Shown one piece after another: positions 26,501 to 33,628 of a stretch of DNA of 64,000 nucleotides; within the stretch, counting starts at the first letter, position 1; every line of letters starts with the position of its first letter. Below the pieces are notes generated by a model. The model was given only the letters and a program-made list of their open reading frames with translations. It did no database searches and was not told the origin of the DNA. The translations under genes and the position numbers were made by a program. Source of the stretch: Mesorhizobium comanense (GTDB lineage: Bacteria; Pseudomonadota; Alphaproteobacteria; Rhizobiales; Rhizobiaceae); contig NZ_SCNN01000022.1 in assembly GCF_005503535.1 (NCBI RefSeq), positions 33,904-97,903 of the forward strand. The letters are read 5' to 3'.

Positions 26501-28372
26501 GGCCACGCCCTGGAGGCCGTAGATGTCGGCCAGCAGGTACGGCGTCGCGGTCGAGCCATTGCCGCCGGCGGCGCGCAGGAACGATCCACCCGTGATGCGG
26601 AAATCGGTTGCCGAAAAACCCGGCAGGCTGGCGCTGTTCTGCACCCAGTTGCCGCTGGCCAGCGTGAAGCGGCCAAGTGACAGCGCGCCGGTCGCCCCGA
26701 TCGAACCGCCGGCATTGAGGGTCAGGCCGCCAAGCGTGGCGGTGATGTCGGCATTGATATTGATCGCGCCGGCGGCCTGCAAGGTCAGCGTAGCGTTGCT
26801 TGTCCAGCCAAGCGGCGCAGCAACCGTGATATTGCCGGCCTGCGAGCCGTCCGAGCCTGTCGACACCGTGACATTCGCAAGCGCCAGGGCGCCCTCCAGA
26901 GTACCGACATTGATGACGCTGTCATCACCGGTCGCGGTGAAACCGCCGGTGTCGGCGTCGTTGGAAATCGTGATGTTGTACGGATCGAGCAGCAGGTTGC
27001 CGAACACGCCGCTCGTGGCGCGCAGATCCGCCGAGCCGGTATAGGCAAGCAGGGCCTTGCCGGAGACCTCGGCGTCGCCGCCCCTGCTGACGCCTGTGGC
27101 CGAGATGGCGCCTGCAAAAGAGGTCTTGTGGTCGGCCCAGACGACGACCTTGCCGCCGGCGCCGCTATCACCGTCAGCCTTGATGACCGCACCCGCGGCG
27201 ACCGTCGTATCGGCCGTGGTGCCGAGCGGCGCGGTCCAGTAATTGGCCGCGACGTTCTTGCCGCCCTGGTAGTCGCCGCCCAGCAGCACGACACCGCCAT
27301 CCGTGCCACTGGCGTCGAGCCGGCCCGTGGCGGCGATGTCGAGACTATCCTTGGCCACGGCAACGATGGCACCGCCCGCGCCGCCGCTGCCGGCTGTATC
27401 GATCGTGCCTCTCAGGCTGATCGAACCGCCTGATATCTGCACCTCGCCGCCACTGAAGTCCGGCCGCCCTTGAGGCAGCGGCGCATTGTCGGGCAAGGCC
27501 GCGACCACGGTCCTGGCCTGAACGGTTTCGGCCCGGCGCGCCACGACTTCCTGCGTGACCTCGACCGTGCCTTCATCGCCCGCGGTCAGGAAAATGCGTC
27601 CGCCGCTCTTCTTGACGCCCGTCGCCTTGATGACGCCCTTGGTGTTGCCGGCCAGCGCCTGGACGGAACCGCCATTGGCACGCAGTTCGGCTTCGGCGGC
27701 ACGGATCGTTCCGGAATTTACAACCTGCGTGTCGGCGCCACCGACCTTGACGGAAAACTTGCCGTCGGCGAGCGAGGTATCGCGCAGCAGCACCTCATAG
27801 CCGCCGAGCAGGCCGACGCTGCCATTGGGCGCATCGATCGTGCCCGAGTTCTCGACACGCCGTGCCGTCAGCACGACATCGCCCGACTGAGAACTGATCG
27901 TGCCCTGATTGGTGACCGCGGCCTTGCTGTCGCCCTTCAGCGTGAGATCGCCGCCATTGAGGAAGTCGGCATCGGCCGCGTCATGCGTGGAGACGACGAA
28001 CGATCCTCCGGTGCGCACCATGCCGCCGGTGCCGATCGCAACGCCCGCCGGATTGATCAGGTAGACCGAGCCAGTCGCCGTCAGCGAGCCGTCGATCGAG
28101 GACGGCAGGTTTCCCGTCACGCGGTTGAGCGTGGCGCCCGACCCGTTCTCGAAATGCGCCGTGGCGCCGCCGCCGATGGAAAAACTCTGCCACGAGATGA
28201 TGGCGTTCTGCGAGGTCTGGTTGACAACCACGCCAGAACCCGACGTGCCAATGGTCGCCTGGCCCGATGTGACCGTGCCACCGGTCGGAACAGATTGCGC
28301 CATCGCGGCGCCGGCGCCAATCACCAGCGCCAGCAGCGAAGTGTTGGCCAGAAGCAGGTGACGTCCTGCCAT
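20576..28372 (-). CDS. Giant two-partner secretion exoprotein (TpsA) with GLUG and MBG/YDG repeats
   Basis: A secreted filamentous adhesin-type protein of about 2,598 aa. In order: signal peptide (MAGRHLLLANTSLLALVIG..AMA); TPS/FHA N-terminal beta-helix secretion domain to about residue 290 (ENGSGATLNRVTGNLPS, SVYLINPAGVAIGTGG); a linker helix region; about 650-1620 GLUG-type repeats of the form GGLVGYN..YATGAVSG, in three blocks each opened by an F(V/P)SIG..GHVISGLTI unit and two by MRPIGRWEAA; about 1700-2545 MBG and YDG repeats with the ITLSADAKSRLYG unit; then a short tail with two Cys. No toxin domain is seen. The start is uncertain: an ATG 37 codons upstream lies inside the conserved promoter-like block, so I prefer this one. 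Confidence 0.88.
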   Translation of the reverse strand: MAGRHLLLANTSLLALVIGAGAAMAQSVPTGGTVTSGQATIGTSGSGVVVNQTSQNAIISWQSFSIGGGATAHFENGSGATLNRVTGNLPSSIDGSLTATGSVYLINPAGVAIGTGGMVRTGGSFVVSTHDAADADFLNGGDLTLKGDSKAAVTNQGTISSQSGDVVLTARRVENSGTIDAPNGSVGLLGGYEVLLRDTSLADGKFSVKVGGADTQVVNSGTIRAAEAELRANGGSVQALAGNTKGVIKATGVKKSGGRIFLTAGDEGTVEVTQEVVARRAETVQARTVVAALPDNAPLPQGRPDFSGGEVQISGGSISLRGTIDTAGSGGAGGAIVAVAKDSLDIAATGRLDASGTDGGVVLLGGDYQGGKNVAANYWTAPLGTTADTTVAAGAVIKADGDSGAGGKVVVWADHKTSFAGAISATGVSRGGDAEVSGKALLAYTGSADLRATSGVFGNLLLDPYNITISNDADTGGFTATGDDSVINVGTLEGALALANVTVSTGSDGSQAGNITVAAPLGWTSNATLTLQAAGAININADITATLGGLTLNAGGSIGATGALSLGRFTLASGNWVQNSASLPGFSATDFRITGGSFLRAAGGNGSTATPYLLADIYGLQGVATMLSANYKLANDIDASGTAGWNDGAGFVPIGDSFSNNFAATFDGAGHVISGLTINRGDYVGLFGFVGWTASIKNVGLAGGTFVGNNMVGSLAGYTMGGTISNVWSTASVTGASAGGLVGANGSTITQSYATGTVTGTYSGSGGTAGGLVARNNGTITRSFATGAVKGIAYAAGGLVGNNSSTITNSYATGDVRGIIAGGLAGINGYQISGSYATGDVYASGGPINTTYGGGLVGYNNYRIVQSYATGSVSSTGYFAGGLAGYNNNTGALIAQSYATGAVSSNAYAGGLVGYNLFGSVSESWASGALSGSTSGGLIAGGDFSWGGSVTSSYWDKDTTGVATSYGGGTGLTTAQARDASNYAGWDFANNWYQAGGMRPIGRWEAATPVGGVTSVSNAHQLQLLNIALNDSYVLTGNIDASATQSTDASSGIWGAAGFVSIGTDGFNTINNNNGFRGSFDGGGYTISGLTINRPTANRVGLFGFINSSSSNSAVANVGLVGGSITGHDEVGGLVGKLVTGTISQTYSTAAVSGHNYIGGLIGNNYVFGFVTRSYATGAVNGNFAVGGFAGSSDSGITLSYATGAVNGAMQVGGFIGTAYGGGGIINHNWSSGAVSGGNAGGFAGNSDDGTIANSYWDIGTSGQAGSQGGSGLTTVQARNSFYYAGFDFTNDWYQNSDMRPIGRWEAARPVNGVATISNLHQLQLINVNLAGRYVLAGDLDASATGSGNATSGIWGDEGFVSIGNSADKFTGDFNGNGHVISGLTISRNGNYGGLFGFIDYTGSVEQVGLTGASVTGLAYIGALAGQNDGTISRAYATGVVNGDSFVGGLVGGGLGSIEESFATADVSASGSMGGGLIGSNGGSVDRSYATGKVSGWDSLGGLVGYSTGTITDSYSIGAVSGAANVGGLVGYNRGDVARAYASGAVSGGAGTTGGLIGNYASGTLQSLYWDTATAAQAIGSGSTGGIVGLTAAQMTDPMTSFAGFDFDNVWARAGNGYRPELYGVSGVIGVKIADASMIYGDGVPGFAAPTYVGAGYWNTLTSGAILSTAATSTSNVGTYSIDGSGAAGTFSAGGASRMVYTPGELTVNQRAITVTADAQTKTYGDANPTLTYTVGGMGLVNGDTLFGELATQAGSGTGVGNYAIEQGTVTSLDNSNYAITYNAADLTIGQRTITVTVDASGKIYDGNANATVSLGDDRVAGDDLAVDYTSALFDDANAGTGKTVTVGGLSLSGASAANYTLNSVTSATGLADIGKATLVVTTHGDQTKTYDGTGYAGGASLTYTGFVPGEDMSVLSGTLAIGALDGGGQVAVNAGTYTIKASGLSAENYDIDYGNASNNAQLTITPRGVTVSADAKSRLYGNANPLLTYSIDNVVDGDTLSVNLRTDATASSGVGTYGIALDSGLIGNDLGNYRLDTYNGADLTVNQRAITLSADAKSRLYGNANPALTFGAVGGDGLASFDTLGSAGYGLATSAQTTSGVGTYGITLTGSNDNYAVTYTGADLTVNQRAITLSADAKSRLYGNANPALTFGAVGGDGLASFDTLASAGYGLTTSAQTTSGVGTYGITLTGSNDNYAVTYTGADLMVNQRTITLSADAKSRLYGDANPALTFGTIGGDGLASFDTLASAGYGLTTSAQTTSGVGTYGIALTGSNDNYAVTYSGADLMVNQRTITLSADAKSRLYGDANPALTFGTIGGDGLASFDTLASAGYGLTTSAQTTSGVGTYGIVLTGSNDNYAVSYTGADLTVNQRAITLSANNAARAYGAANPALTFGAVGGDGLASFDSMPEDAGFGLATSATANSNVGSYAITLAATDTNYAVTFTPGTLTVNQRAITVTADNQSRLQGQPDPMLGYSLTGGSLASFDSDSSVFTGALVRAPGEAVGGYAISQGSLAANSNYVMTFVGGVLSIGPAQVTVSRPLETTPDQVASLLPAPGGQAGEGDEAQCKAGVIGGACASQVYPDNRRLGPFIGFSN
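21254..22469 (-). repeat. Tandem 243-bp coding repeats in tpsA
   Basis: Successive GCGCTGG landmarks fall at 21254, 21497, 21740, 21983 and 22226, exactly 243 bp apart, encoding 81-residue MBG units. Two adjacent units share a run of roughly 190 identical bases (about 21338-21525 and 21581-21768), while flanking MBG units (before 21254 and after 22226) are clearly diverged. This indicates recent unit duplication or gene conversion. Confidence 0.9.
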
Positions 28373-28473
28373 GGCGGTGCGCTCACGGACCGCCGTTCCG
28401 GCGCCGCCGTCTCTGCTGTTTGTCACTTGGTCCCACCCGGTTCGGCATCGCGCAATGTCGCTTGCCGTTGCGT

Positions 28474-28700
28474 GAATACGCATGCTGCACTGCGATTTGT
28501 CAACGCCGTCCGGGGCCTGCCGAACCCACTGTTTGGGAGCAGTTACAGTCGCTTATGTGGACTTCATGATCTCGATATCATGCCCTGAAATATCGGTTTT
28601 TCCGGGCTTTTCTCGGATTTCCGTGAATCTGAGCGTTCTGCTTGCGGCCGCGTTCGGGCCGAGTGCGGCGCTGACCGGAACGTCCGACTATTTTTGGGAG
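28474..28700 (-). promoter_or_regulatory. tpsA promoter and upstream region (copy repeated at 18520-18765)
   Basis: On the minus strand TTGACA (28503-28498) and GTATTC (28479-28474) are separated by 18 bp, and both are preserved with the same spacing in the second copy downstream of tpsB. This would place transcription start about 90 bp before the preferred tpsA ATG. The remainder of the 305-bp gap to the permease gene holds the conserved block TTTTTCCGGGCTTTT, GCGGCCGC, and the permease terminator. Promoter function is inferred. Confidence 0.5.
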
Positions 28701-28727
28701 GAGTTTGTCAACCCGCCTGAATAGCGC

Positions 28728-28759
28728 AAAAAAGAACCCCGGCAGGGGGCCGGGGTTCT
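28728..28759 (-). terminator. Intrinsic terminator of the APC permease gene
   Basis: On the minus strand GAACCCCGGC and GCCGGGGTTC form a perfect 10-bp stem around CCCCT, followed by TTTTTT. Confidence 0.9.
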
Positions 28760-28788
28760 CGCAGGGACAGATCGTCGGAGGGTGACGC

Positions 28789-30213
28789 CTATCCGGCAAG
28801 CTCGTCTGGACCGTGCAGATTCCAGTCCGTCCGCCTGGCCAGGACCACCACGTAGTAGACGGCCGCGACGGCCATGATCAGCAGCGTCGCGATCAGGCTC
28901 GGACGCCCGAAGGCGGCGTCGAGCAGGTTCTGGTAGGCGACATAGACCAGCGCCACAAAGGCAAGAATGGCGGGAACCGGAAACAACGGCATGCGGTAGT
29001 GGCCGCCGGCGGTCGTGCCGTTGCGGCGGCCGGCGAACACGGCCACGCACAGCAGCGCGTAGATCACGACCAGCGACGTGCCGCTGACCACCAGCAGCAG
29101 GTTGATGTCGATGAAGCAGGCGGCGGCCGCCAGCACAGCTACGACGATGGTGGCGATCCACGGCGAGGCATAGCTGCCGTGGACCGACGCGACCGCAGTG
29201 TTGATCGGGCCGAACCAGGTCTTGTCGCGGCCGGAGCTGAACAACAGTCTTGCCGCTTGCAGGATAATGGCGATGACCGCGTTGAAGATGGCGACTGCGA
29301 TGGCCAGGCTGATCAGCACCGTCAGTGCATGACCGCCCCGCGCCTCGAGGAAATACTCGATCTTCTGCGGCGCCGCGAGCAGGCCTGCCAGGTCAGGCGA
29401 CCCCAGCAGCACCGCCGTCAGCGGAATGAGTTCGGCCGCGACGGTGATCACCAGGGCCCAAAGCACCACCTTGCCGATGTTGCGCCGGGCGTCCTGCGTC
29501 TCTTCGCCGAAATAAGCGGCCGCGCCATAACCGTTATAGGCAAAAAGCGAAACCGCGGTGGATGCCAGAATGATGCCCGCCGAGGCCGGGACAAGCGAGT
29601 TGGTCGTGGCGTCGAGTAGCTGCGGCGACGTGAACAGGCTGCTGAGCGGCCGCTCGACATGGGCAAAGCCCAGGCCGGTGAGGATCAGCAGCGCCAGCAT
29701 CTCGATACCAAGGAAGATGCCGGTGACGAAGGCATTGAGCTTGATGCGCATCGCCGCCACCGCGCCCGCCAGCGCGATCGTCACCACACCGACCCATTGC
29801 GGGCTCAGATTGGGTATCAGCACGCCGAGATAGGTTCCGACGCCGAGCGCGATGACGGCAACGATCAGCACGATCGAGACGAACACCAGGACCAGGGTTA
29901 CGAAACCCCAGAAGCGGCCAAGCGTGCGGCCGATCATCGTGTATTCGCCACCCGCCATCGGATAGGCCGATGACAGTTCGGCATAGACGAAGGCCATGAA
30001 CAGGCCGATCACGGCCGCCAGCACAAAACTCAGGAATGATCCGGTACCGGCCAGCGCGATGACGCCCGGTACGATGATGAACACCGAGGATGCCGGCGTC
30101 ACCGCCGACAGAACGATCATCAGCGTGCCCAGGGCATTGAGTGCCCGGTCGAGGCCTTTGGCGGCTGGCGCGGCTTTGTCGGCCGCCCCTGTTGTTGCTT
30201 CGTTTGTAGACAT
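28789..30213 (-). CDS. APC superfamily amino acid permease
   Basis: An inner-membrane transporter of 474 aa with about 12 hydrophobic segments. TM1 carries the family helix-break signature (SAVTPASSVFIIVPG), followed by AYPMAGGEYTMIGRTLG and later SLFAYNGYGAAAYFGEETQD. The substrate is not readable from sequence, but it resembles amino acid/amine permeases. It is divergent from a TetR regulator followed by a DmpA-type peptidase, so import of an amino acid, amide or small peptide that the peptidase handles is plausible. It ends in a strong terminator. Confidence 0.88.
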   Translation of the reverse strand: MSTNEATTGAADKAAPAAKGLDRALNALGTLMIVLSAVTPASSVFIIVPGVIALAGTGSFLSFVLAAVIGLFMAFVYAELSSAYPMAGGEYTMIGRTLGRFWGFVTLVLVFVSIVLIVAVIALGVGTYLGVLIPNLSPQWVGVVTIALAGAVAAMRIKLNAFVTGIFLGIEMLALLILTGLGFAHVERPLSSLFTSPQLLDATTNSLVPASAGIILASTAVSLFAYNGYGAAAYFGEETQDARRNIGKVVLWALVITVAAELIPLTAVLLGSPDLAGLLAAPQKIEYFLEARGGHALTVLISLAIAVAIFNAVIAIILQAARLLFSSGRDKTWFGPINTAVASVHGSYASPWIATIVVAVLAAAACFIDINLLLVVSGTSLVVIYALLCVAVFAGRRNGTTAGGHYRMPLFPVPAILAFVALVYVAYQNLLDAAFGRPSLIATLLIMAVAAVYYVVVLARRTDWNLHGPDELAG

Positions 30214-30334
30214 CGTCCTCCCCTTTTTTTAATGAGATAAAAATTATCCTCCACTGCGGAACCTATCGAGGGAGTCGCATATCGTCAACAAATATGGCGT
30301 ATTGATACTTGCAAAATTTTTGTCACCCGATTTA

Positions 30335-30348
30335 AATTGAATTCAATT
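30335..30348. promoter_or_regulatory. 14-bp palindrome before the TetR gene, candidate operator
   Basis: AATTGAATTCAATT is perfectly self-complementary and ends 12 bp before the tetR start, touching its ribosome binding site. It lies in the 147-bp region shared with the divergent permease, where a TetR dimer commonly binds. The assignment is by position and symmetry. Confidence 0.5.
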
Positions 30349-30360
30349 CAGGAAACAGAC

Positions 30361-30963
30361 ATGGGCAGACCCAAGACACAGACCGACCGGCGCCTGACGC
30401 TGGTCGCGGCCGCAGAATCGATGATCGCCAAGCGCGGCCTTGCCGGCGTCACCTTGCGCGACGTCGCCAACGAGGCCGGAATGAGCTCGAGCGCGCTGCT
30501 CTACTATTATCCCGGCCTGAAGGACCTTCTGGACGATGTGCAGCGCAAGGCCGTCGAACGGTTCTGCACGATCCGCGCGGCATCGGTCGCCGAGATCGCC
30601 GACCCCCGGCTGCGGCTGAAGACGATGATCGATAGTGGCTTGCCGACCGATCCGGATGACCAGCTCTGCCGACTGCTGCTGGAGCTTGGCGCCTATTCGC
30701 GCTCTGACCCTAGCTACGCGGCCCGTCACATCACCCTGTTCGAGCGACAGGTGTCGATCTATGTCGGCATCCTCGAAGCAGGCGCCGCCACCGGCATCTT
30801 CAAACTCCAGGCGGCCAGCGAGACGATCGCGCGCAGCCTTGTCGTCCTCGAAGACGGCCTGGGGCTGCATCTCGTCAACGTTGTGCCGGCGGTCGATCAA
30901 TCCTCGGCGCTGGCCATCCTGACCAGCTATGCGGAACTTGCGACCGGCTGCAGCCTCCGCTGA
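30361..30963 (+). CDS. TetR family transcriptional regulator
   Basis: A 200-aa repressor-type protein. The N-terminal helix-turn-helix is clear (AESMIAKRGLAGVTLRDVANEAGMSSSALLYYYPG, about 19-53, shown here in part), followed by an all-helical ligand and dimer domain resembling BetI-type regulators. The start is fixed by AGGAAACAGAC before ATGGGCAGACCC; an upstream in-frame TTG falls inside the palindrome. It is divergent from the APC permease and 32 bp upstream of the peptidase gene, so it probably controls both. Confidence 0.9.
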   Translation: MGRPKTQTDRRLTLVAAAESMIAKRGLAGVTLRDVANEAGMSSSALLYYYPGLKDLLDDVQRKAVERFCTIRAASVAEIADPRLRLKTMIDSGLPTDPDDQLCRLLLELGAYSRSDPSYAARHITLFERQVSIYVGILEAGAATGIFKLQAASETIARSLVVLEDGLGLHLVNVVPAVDQSSALAILTSYAELATGCSLR

Positions 30964-30995
30964 GCCGGCTTAGTTAAACGGAGCGGAACCCAAGC

Positions 30996-32162
30996 ATGCA
31001 CAAACTGCTGACGCAGACCACCACCCCGACCGGCAAGCCGCGCGCCCGCGCACTCGCCATTCCCTTGCAGGGCACGCCCGGCCCGGCGAATGCCATCACC
31101 GACGTCGAGGGCGTCCAGGTCGGCTATTCCACAATCATCGAGGGCGAAGGCAGGCTGAACGTCGGACAAGGGCCGGTGCGGACCGGCGTCACGGCCATCC
31201 TGCCGTTCGGCCGTGAAGGCGTGGGCCTCGCCTGCGCCGCCGGGTACCACTCCTTCAACGGCAATGGCGAGATGACCGGCGCGTCCTGGATCGAAGAGGC
31301 CGGCAGCATCAGCCTGCCGATCCTGATTACAAACACACACGCGGTCGGCACTTGCCATCGCGGCGTCATCGACTGGGTGGCGCGCCACAAGCCCGATGTC
31401 GCCAGCCAGTGGCTGCTGCCGGTGGTGGCCGAGACCTGGGACGGTTATCTCAACGACATCAACGGCTCGCACGTCACGGTCGATCACGCGATCGCGGCGA
31501 TCGACAACGCCGCGAGCGGCCGTATCGAGGAAGGCTCCGTCGGCGGCGGCACCGGCATGAACTGCTATGCCTTCAAGGGCGGCTCCGGTACCGCGTCGAG
31601 GGTGGTCGACTACGGCCATCGCTCCTATACGGTCGGCGTCTTCCTGCAGGCCAATTTCGGCTCGCGCCACGAACTCGCCATCGCAGGCGTGCCGCTTGGC
31701 GATGACTTGGCGGCCGACAATCCGATGGAATCCTATTTCCGGGGCGGACCGACCGGCGCCGGTTCCTGCATCGGCATCGTCGCCACCGACGCACCTCTGC
31801 TGCCGGGGCAATGCAAGGCCCTGGCCCGCCGCGTGCCGCTCGGGCTCGCCCGCACCGGCACCTGCGGCTCGCATTTTTCGGGCGACATCTTCCTCGCCTT
31901 CTCGACCGCCAATCGCGACGCTCTGAACGGCCGCTTTCCCAAGGGAGCGCCAACCGATGAGAGCTACAGCCATATGGATTTCATCCCATGGGGTCGCATG
32001 GACGACTTCTATGCGGCGGTCGTCCAGGCATCCGAGGAAGCCGTGCTAAACGCCCTTGTCGCCAACGCCGACATGACCGGCCGCGACGGCAACCGCACCC
32101 CCGCCCTGCCTCACGCCAGACTATCGGCGGCCCTGAAGGCACGCGGAGCGATTGCCGCCTGA
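30996..32162 (+). CDS. DmpA/P1 family self-processing aminopeptidase
   Basis: An N-terminal nucleophile hydrolase of the S58 family, whose members cleave D-amino acid, beta-amino acid or N-terminal residues from small peptides and amides. At 388 aa it has the usual length. The autoprocessing site is Gly256-Ser257 in PTGAGSCIGIVATDAP, where Ser257 becomes the N-terminal nucleophile of the beta chain. Other landmarks are AITDVEGVQVGY near 33, GGGTGMNCYAFKGG near 183 and THAVGTCHRGV near 114. No signal peptide, so cytoplasmic. Paired with a TetR regulator and an APC permease. Confidence 0.9.
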   Translation: MHKLLTQTTTPTGKPRARALAIPLQGTPGPANAITDVEGVQVGYSTIIEGEGRLNVGQGPVRTGVTAILPFGREGVGLACAAGYHSFNGNGEMTGASWIEEAGSISLPILITNTHAVGTCHRGVIDWVARHKPDVASQWLLPVVAETWDGYLNDINGSHVTVDHAIAAIDNAASGRIEEGSVGGGTGMNCYAFKGGSGTASRVVDYGHRSYTVGVFLQANFGSRHELAIAGVPLGDDLAADNPMESYFRGGPTGAGSCIGIVATDAPLLPGQCKALARRVPLGLARTGTCGSHFSGDIFLAFSTANRDALNGRFPKGAPTDESYSHMDFIPWGRMDDFYAAVVQASEEAVLNALVANADMTGRDGNRTPALPHARLSAALKARGAIAA

Positions 32163-32191
32163 AATTACGGCCACGGCCACCCACATCACGA

Positions 32192-32229
32192 AAAAAGCCC
32201 CAGCGCTGTGCGCTGGGGCTTGTTCGTTT
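32192..32229. terminator. Bidirectional terminator between dmpA-like gene and glnII
   Basis: GCCCCAGCGC-TGT-GCGCTGGGGC is a perfect 10-bp stem. It is preceded by AAAAAA (a T-run for the minus strand glnII transcript) and followed by TTGTTCGTTT on the plus strand. Confidence 0.85.
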
Positions 32230-32271
32230 GTCTGCGGCACGGGCCTATGACCCACATGCCGGCAAAAACAA

Positions 32272-33312
32272 TCAGGCGGCCGCCGAAACCGAAGCGTCGG
32301 TCGAAACCTGCGAAATCGTCTTCAGCACCTGCGAAGCGATCTGGTAGGGGTCGCCCTGCGAGTTCGGGCGGCGATCTTCCAGATAGCCCTTGTAGTCGTT
32401 CTTGATGAACGAGTGCGGCACGCGGATCGACGCGCCGCGGTCGGCGACACCGTAGCTGAACTTGTTCCACGGCGCCGTCTCGTGCTTGCCGGTGAGGCGC
32501 TTGTCGTTGTCGGGACCGTAGACGGCGATGTGGTCCATCAGGTTCTTGTCGAACTGCGCCATCAGCGCTTCGAAATAGGCCTTGCCGCCAACTTCGCGCA
32601 TGAACTTTGTGGAGAAGTTGCAGTGCATGCCCGAGCCATTCCAGTCAGTGTCGCCGAGCGGCTTGCAGTGGAACTCGATGTCGATGCCGTACTTCTCGGT
32701 CAGACGCAGAAGCAGGTAGCGCGCCATCCAGATCTGGTCGGCGGCCTTCTTGGAGCCCTTGCCGAAAATCTGGAATTCCCACTGGCCCTTGGCCACCTCG
32801 GCGTTGATGCCTTCATGGTTGATACCGGCGGCGAGGCAAAGGTCGAGATGCTCCTCGACGATCTGGCGCGCGACATCGCCGACATTCTTGTAGCCGACGC
32901 CGGTGTAGTACGGGCCCTGCGGGGCGGGATAACCGCTCTCGGGGAAACCAAGCGGACGGCCGTCCTTGTAGAAGAAGTATTCCTGCTCGAAGCCGAACCA
33001 TGCGCCCTCATCGTCGAGGATCGTCGCGCGGCTGTTGGATTCGTGCGGCGTGACGCCATCGGGCATCATGACTTCGCACATGACCAGGATGCCGTTGCTG
33101 CGGGCCGGATCCGGATAGAGCGCAACCGGCTTCAAGACGCAGTCGGAGCTGCGGCCTTCGGCCTGCATGGTGGAGGAGCCGTCAAAGCCCCACAGCGGCA
33201 ACTGGTCGAGCGTCGGGAACTCGGCAAATTCCTTGATCTGGGTCTTGCCACGCAGATTGGGGACCGGGGTGTATCCATCGAGCCAGATATACTCGAGCTT
33301 GTATTTGGTCAT
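32272..33312 (-). CDS. glnII: Glutamine synthetase type II
   Basis: Eukaryote-type GS, found in rhizobia and a few other bacteria, making glutamine from glutamate and ammonia. The 346-aa length is typical of GSII and lacks the GSI adenylylation segment. Landmarks are EYIWLDGY, LPLWGFDGSST (latch), WFGFEQEYFFYKDGRPLG (metal site), NGSGMHCNFSTK (ATP), and DRGASIRVPHSF. The ATG at MTKYKLEY follows AGAGG and sits about 90 bp downstream of a perfect sigma-54 promoter, so it is expected to be NtrC-dependent and induced by nitrogen limitation. Confidence 0.96.
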   Translation of the reverse strand: MTKYKLEYIWLDGYTPVPNLRGKTQIKEFAEFPTLDQLPLWGFDGSSTMQAEGRSSDCVLKPVALYPDPARSNGILVMCEVMMPDGVTPHESNSRATILDDEGAWFGFEQEYFFYKDGRPLGFPESGYPAPQGPYYTGVGYKNVGDVARQIVEEHLDLCLAAGINHEGINAEVAKGQWEFQIFGKGSKKAADQIWMARYLLLRLTEKYGIDIEFHCKPLGDTDWNGSGMHCNFSTKFMREVGGKAYFEALMAQFDKNLMDHIAVYGPDNDKRLTGKHETAPWNKFSYGVADRGASIRVPHSFIKNDYKGYLEDRRPNSQGDPYQIASQVLKTISQVSTDASVSAAA

Positions 33313-33398
33313 TCTAGCCTCTCGTTGCTTGTTCACCGAACACCAGACGGCGTCGACATGCGTCCGCCGTCGGCAGCCGGCGCTGCCGACCCTTAAAA

Positions 33399-33414
33399 TG
33401 CAATTCGTGTGCCA
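33399..33414 (-). promoter_or_regulatory. Sigma-54 (-24/-12) promoter of glnII
   Basis: TGGCACACGAATTGCA matches the TGGCAC-N5-TTGCA consensus at every fixed position. It lies 87 bp upstream of glnII on the coding strand. Sigma-54/NtrC control of glnII is established in rhizobia. Confidence 0.85.
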
Positions 33415-33462
33415 CTCCGCGATCGGCGAGTGCGGCAAAATGGCAGCGATATCGCGTTGTAT

Positions 33463-33482
33463 TTGCTGAGCCGCCTCAGCAA
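33463..33482. promoter_or_regulatory. Inverted repeat upstream of the glnII promoter
   Basis: TTGCTGAG-CCGC-CTCAGCAA is a perfect 8-bp inverted repeat about 50-70 bp upstream of the -24 element, where an enhancer-binding activator could sit. It does not look like the standard NtrC site. The remainder of the gap to the small gene shows nothing else. Confidence 0.35.
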
Positions 33483-33628
33483 TGGACCGAGATCGGTCAG
33501 TGTCGCCATATGCACAAATACTAGGCAAAATATGATCTTTTTGTAGGCATATTGCCTAAATGAATCGCAAGACCTATCTTCTGGGAAAGCTGAATCGACA
33601 AGCTCCTGAAGAAGAAAGGAGACCGCCC

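Noticed and set aside
28373..28483. tpsA start 37 codons further upstream
   Set aside because: That ATG lies within the conserved TTGACA-N18-GTATTC promoter-like block shared with the decayed copy, has no ribosome binding site, and the residues do not resemble a signal peptide. It remains possible.
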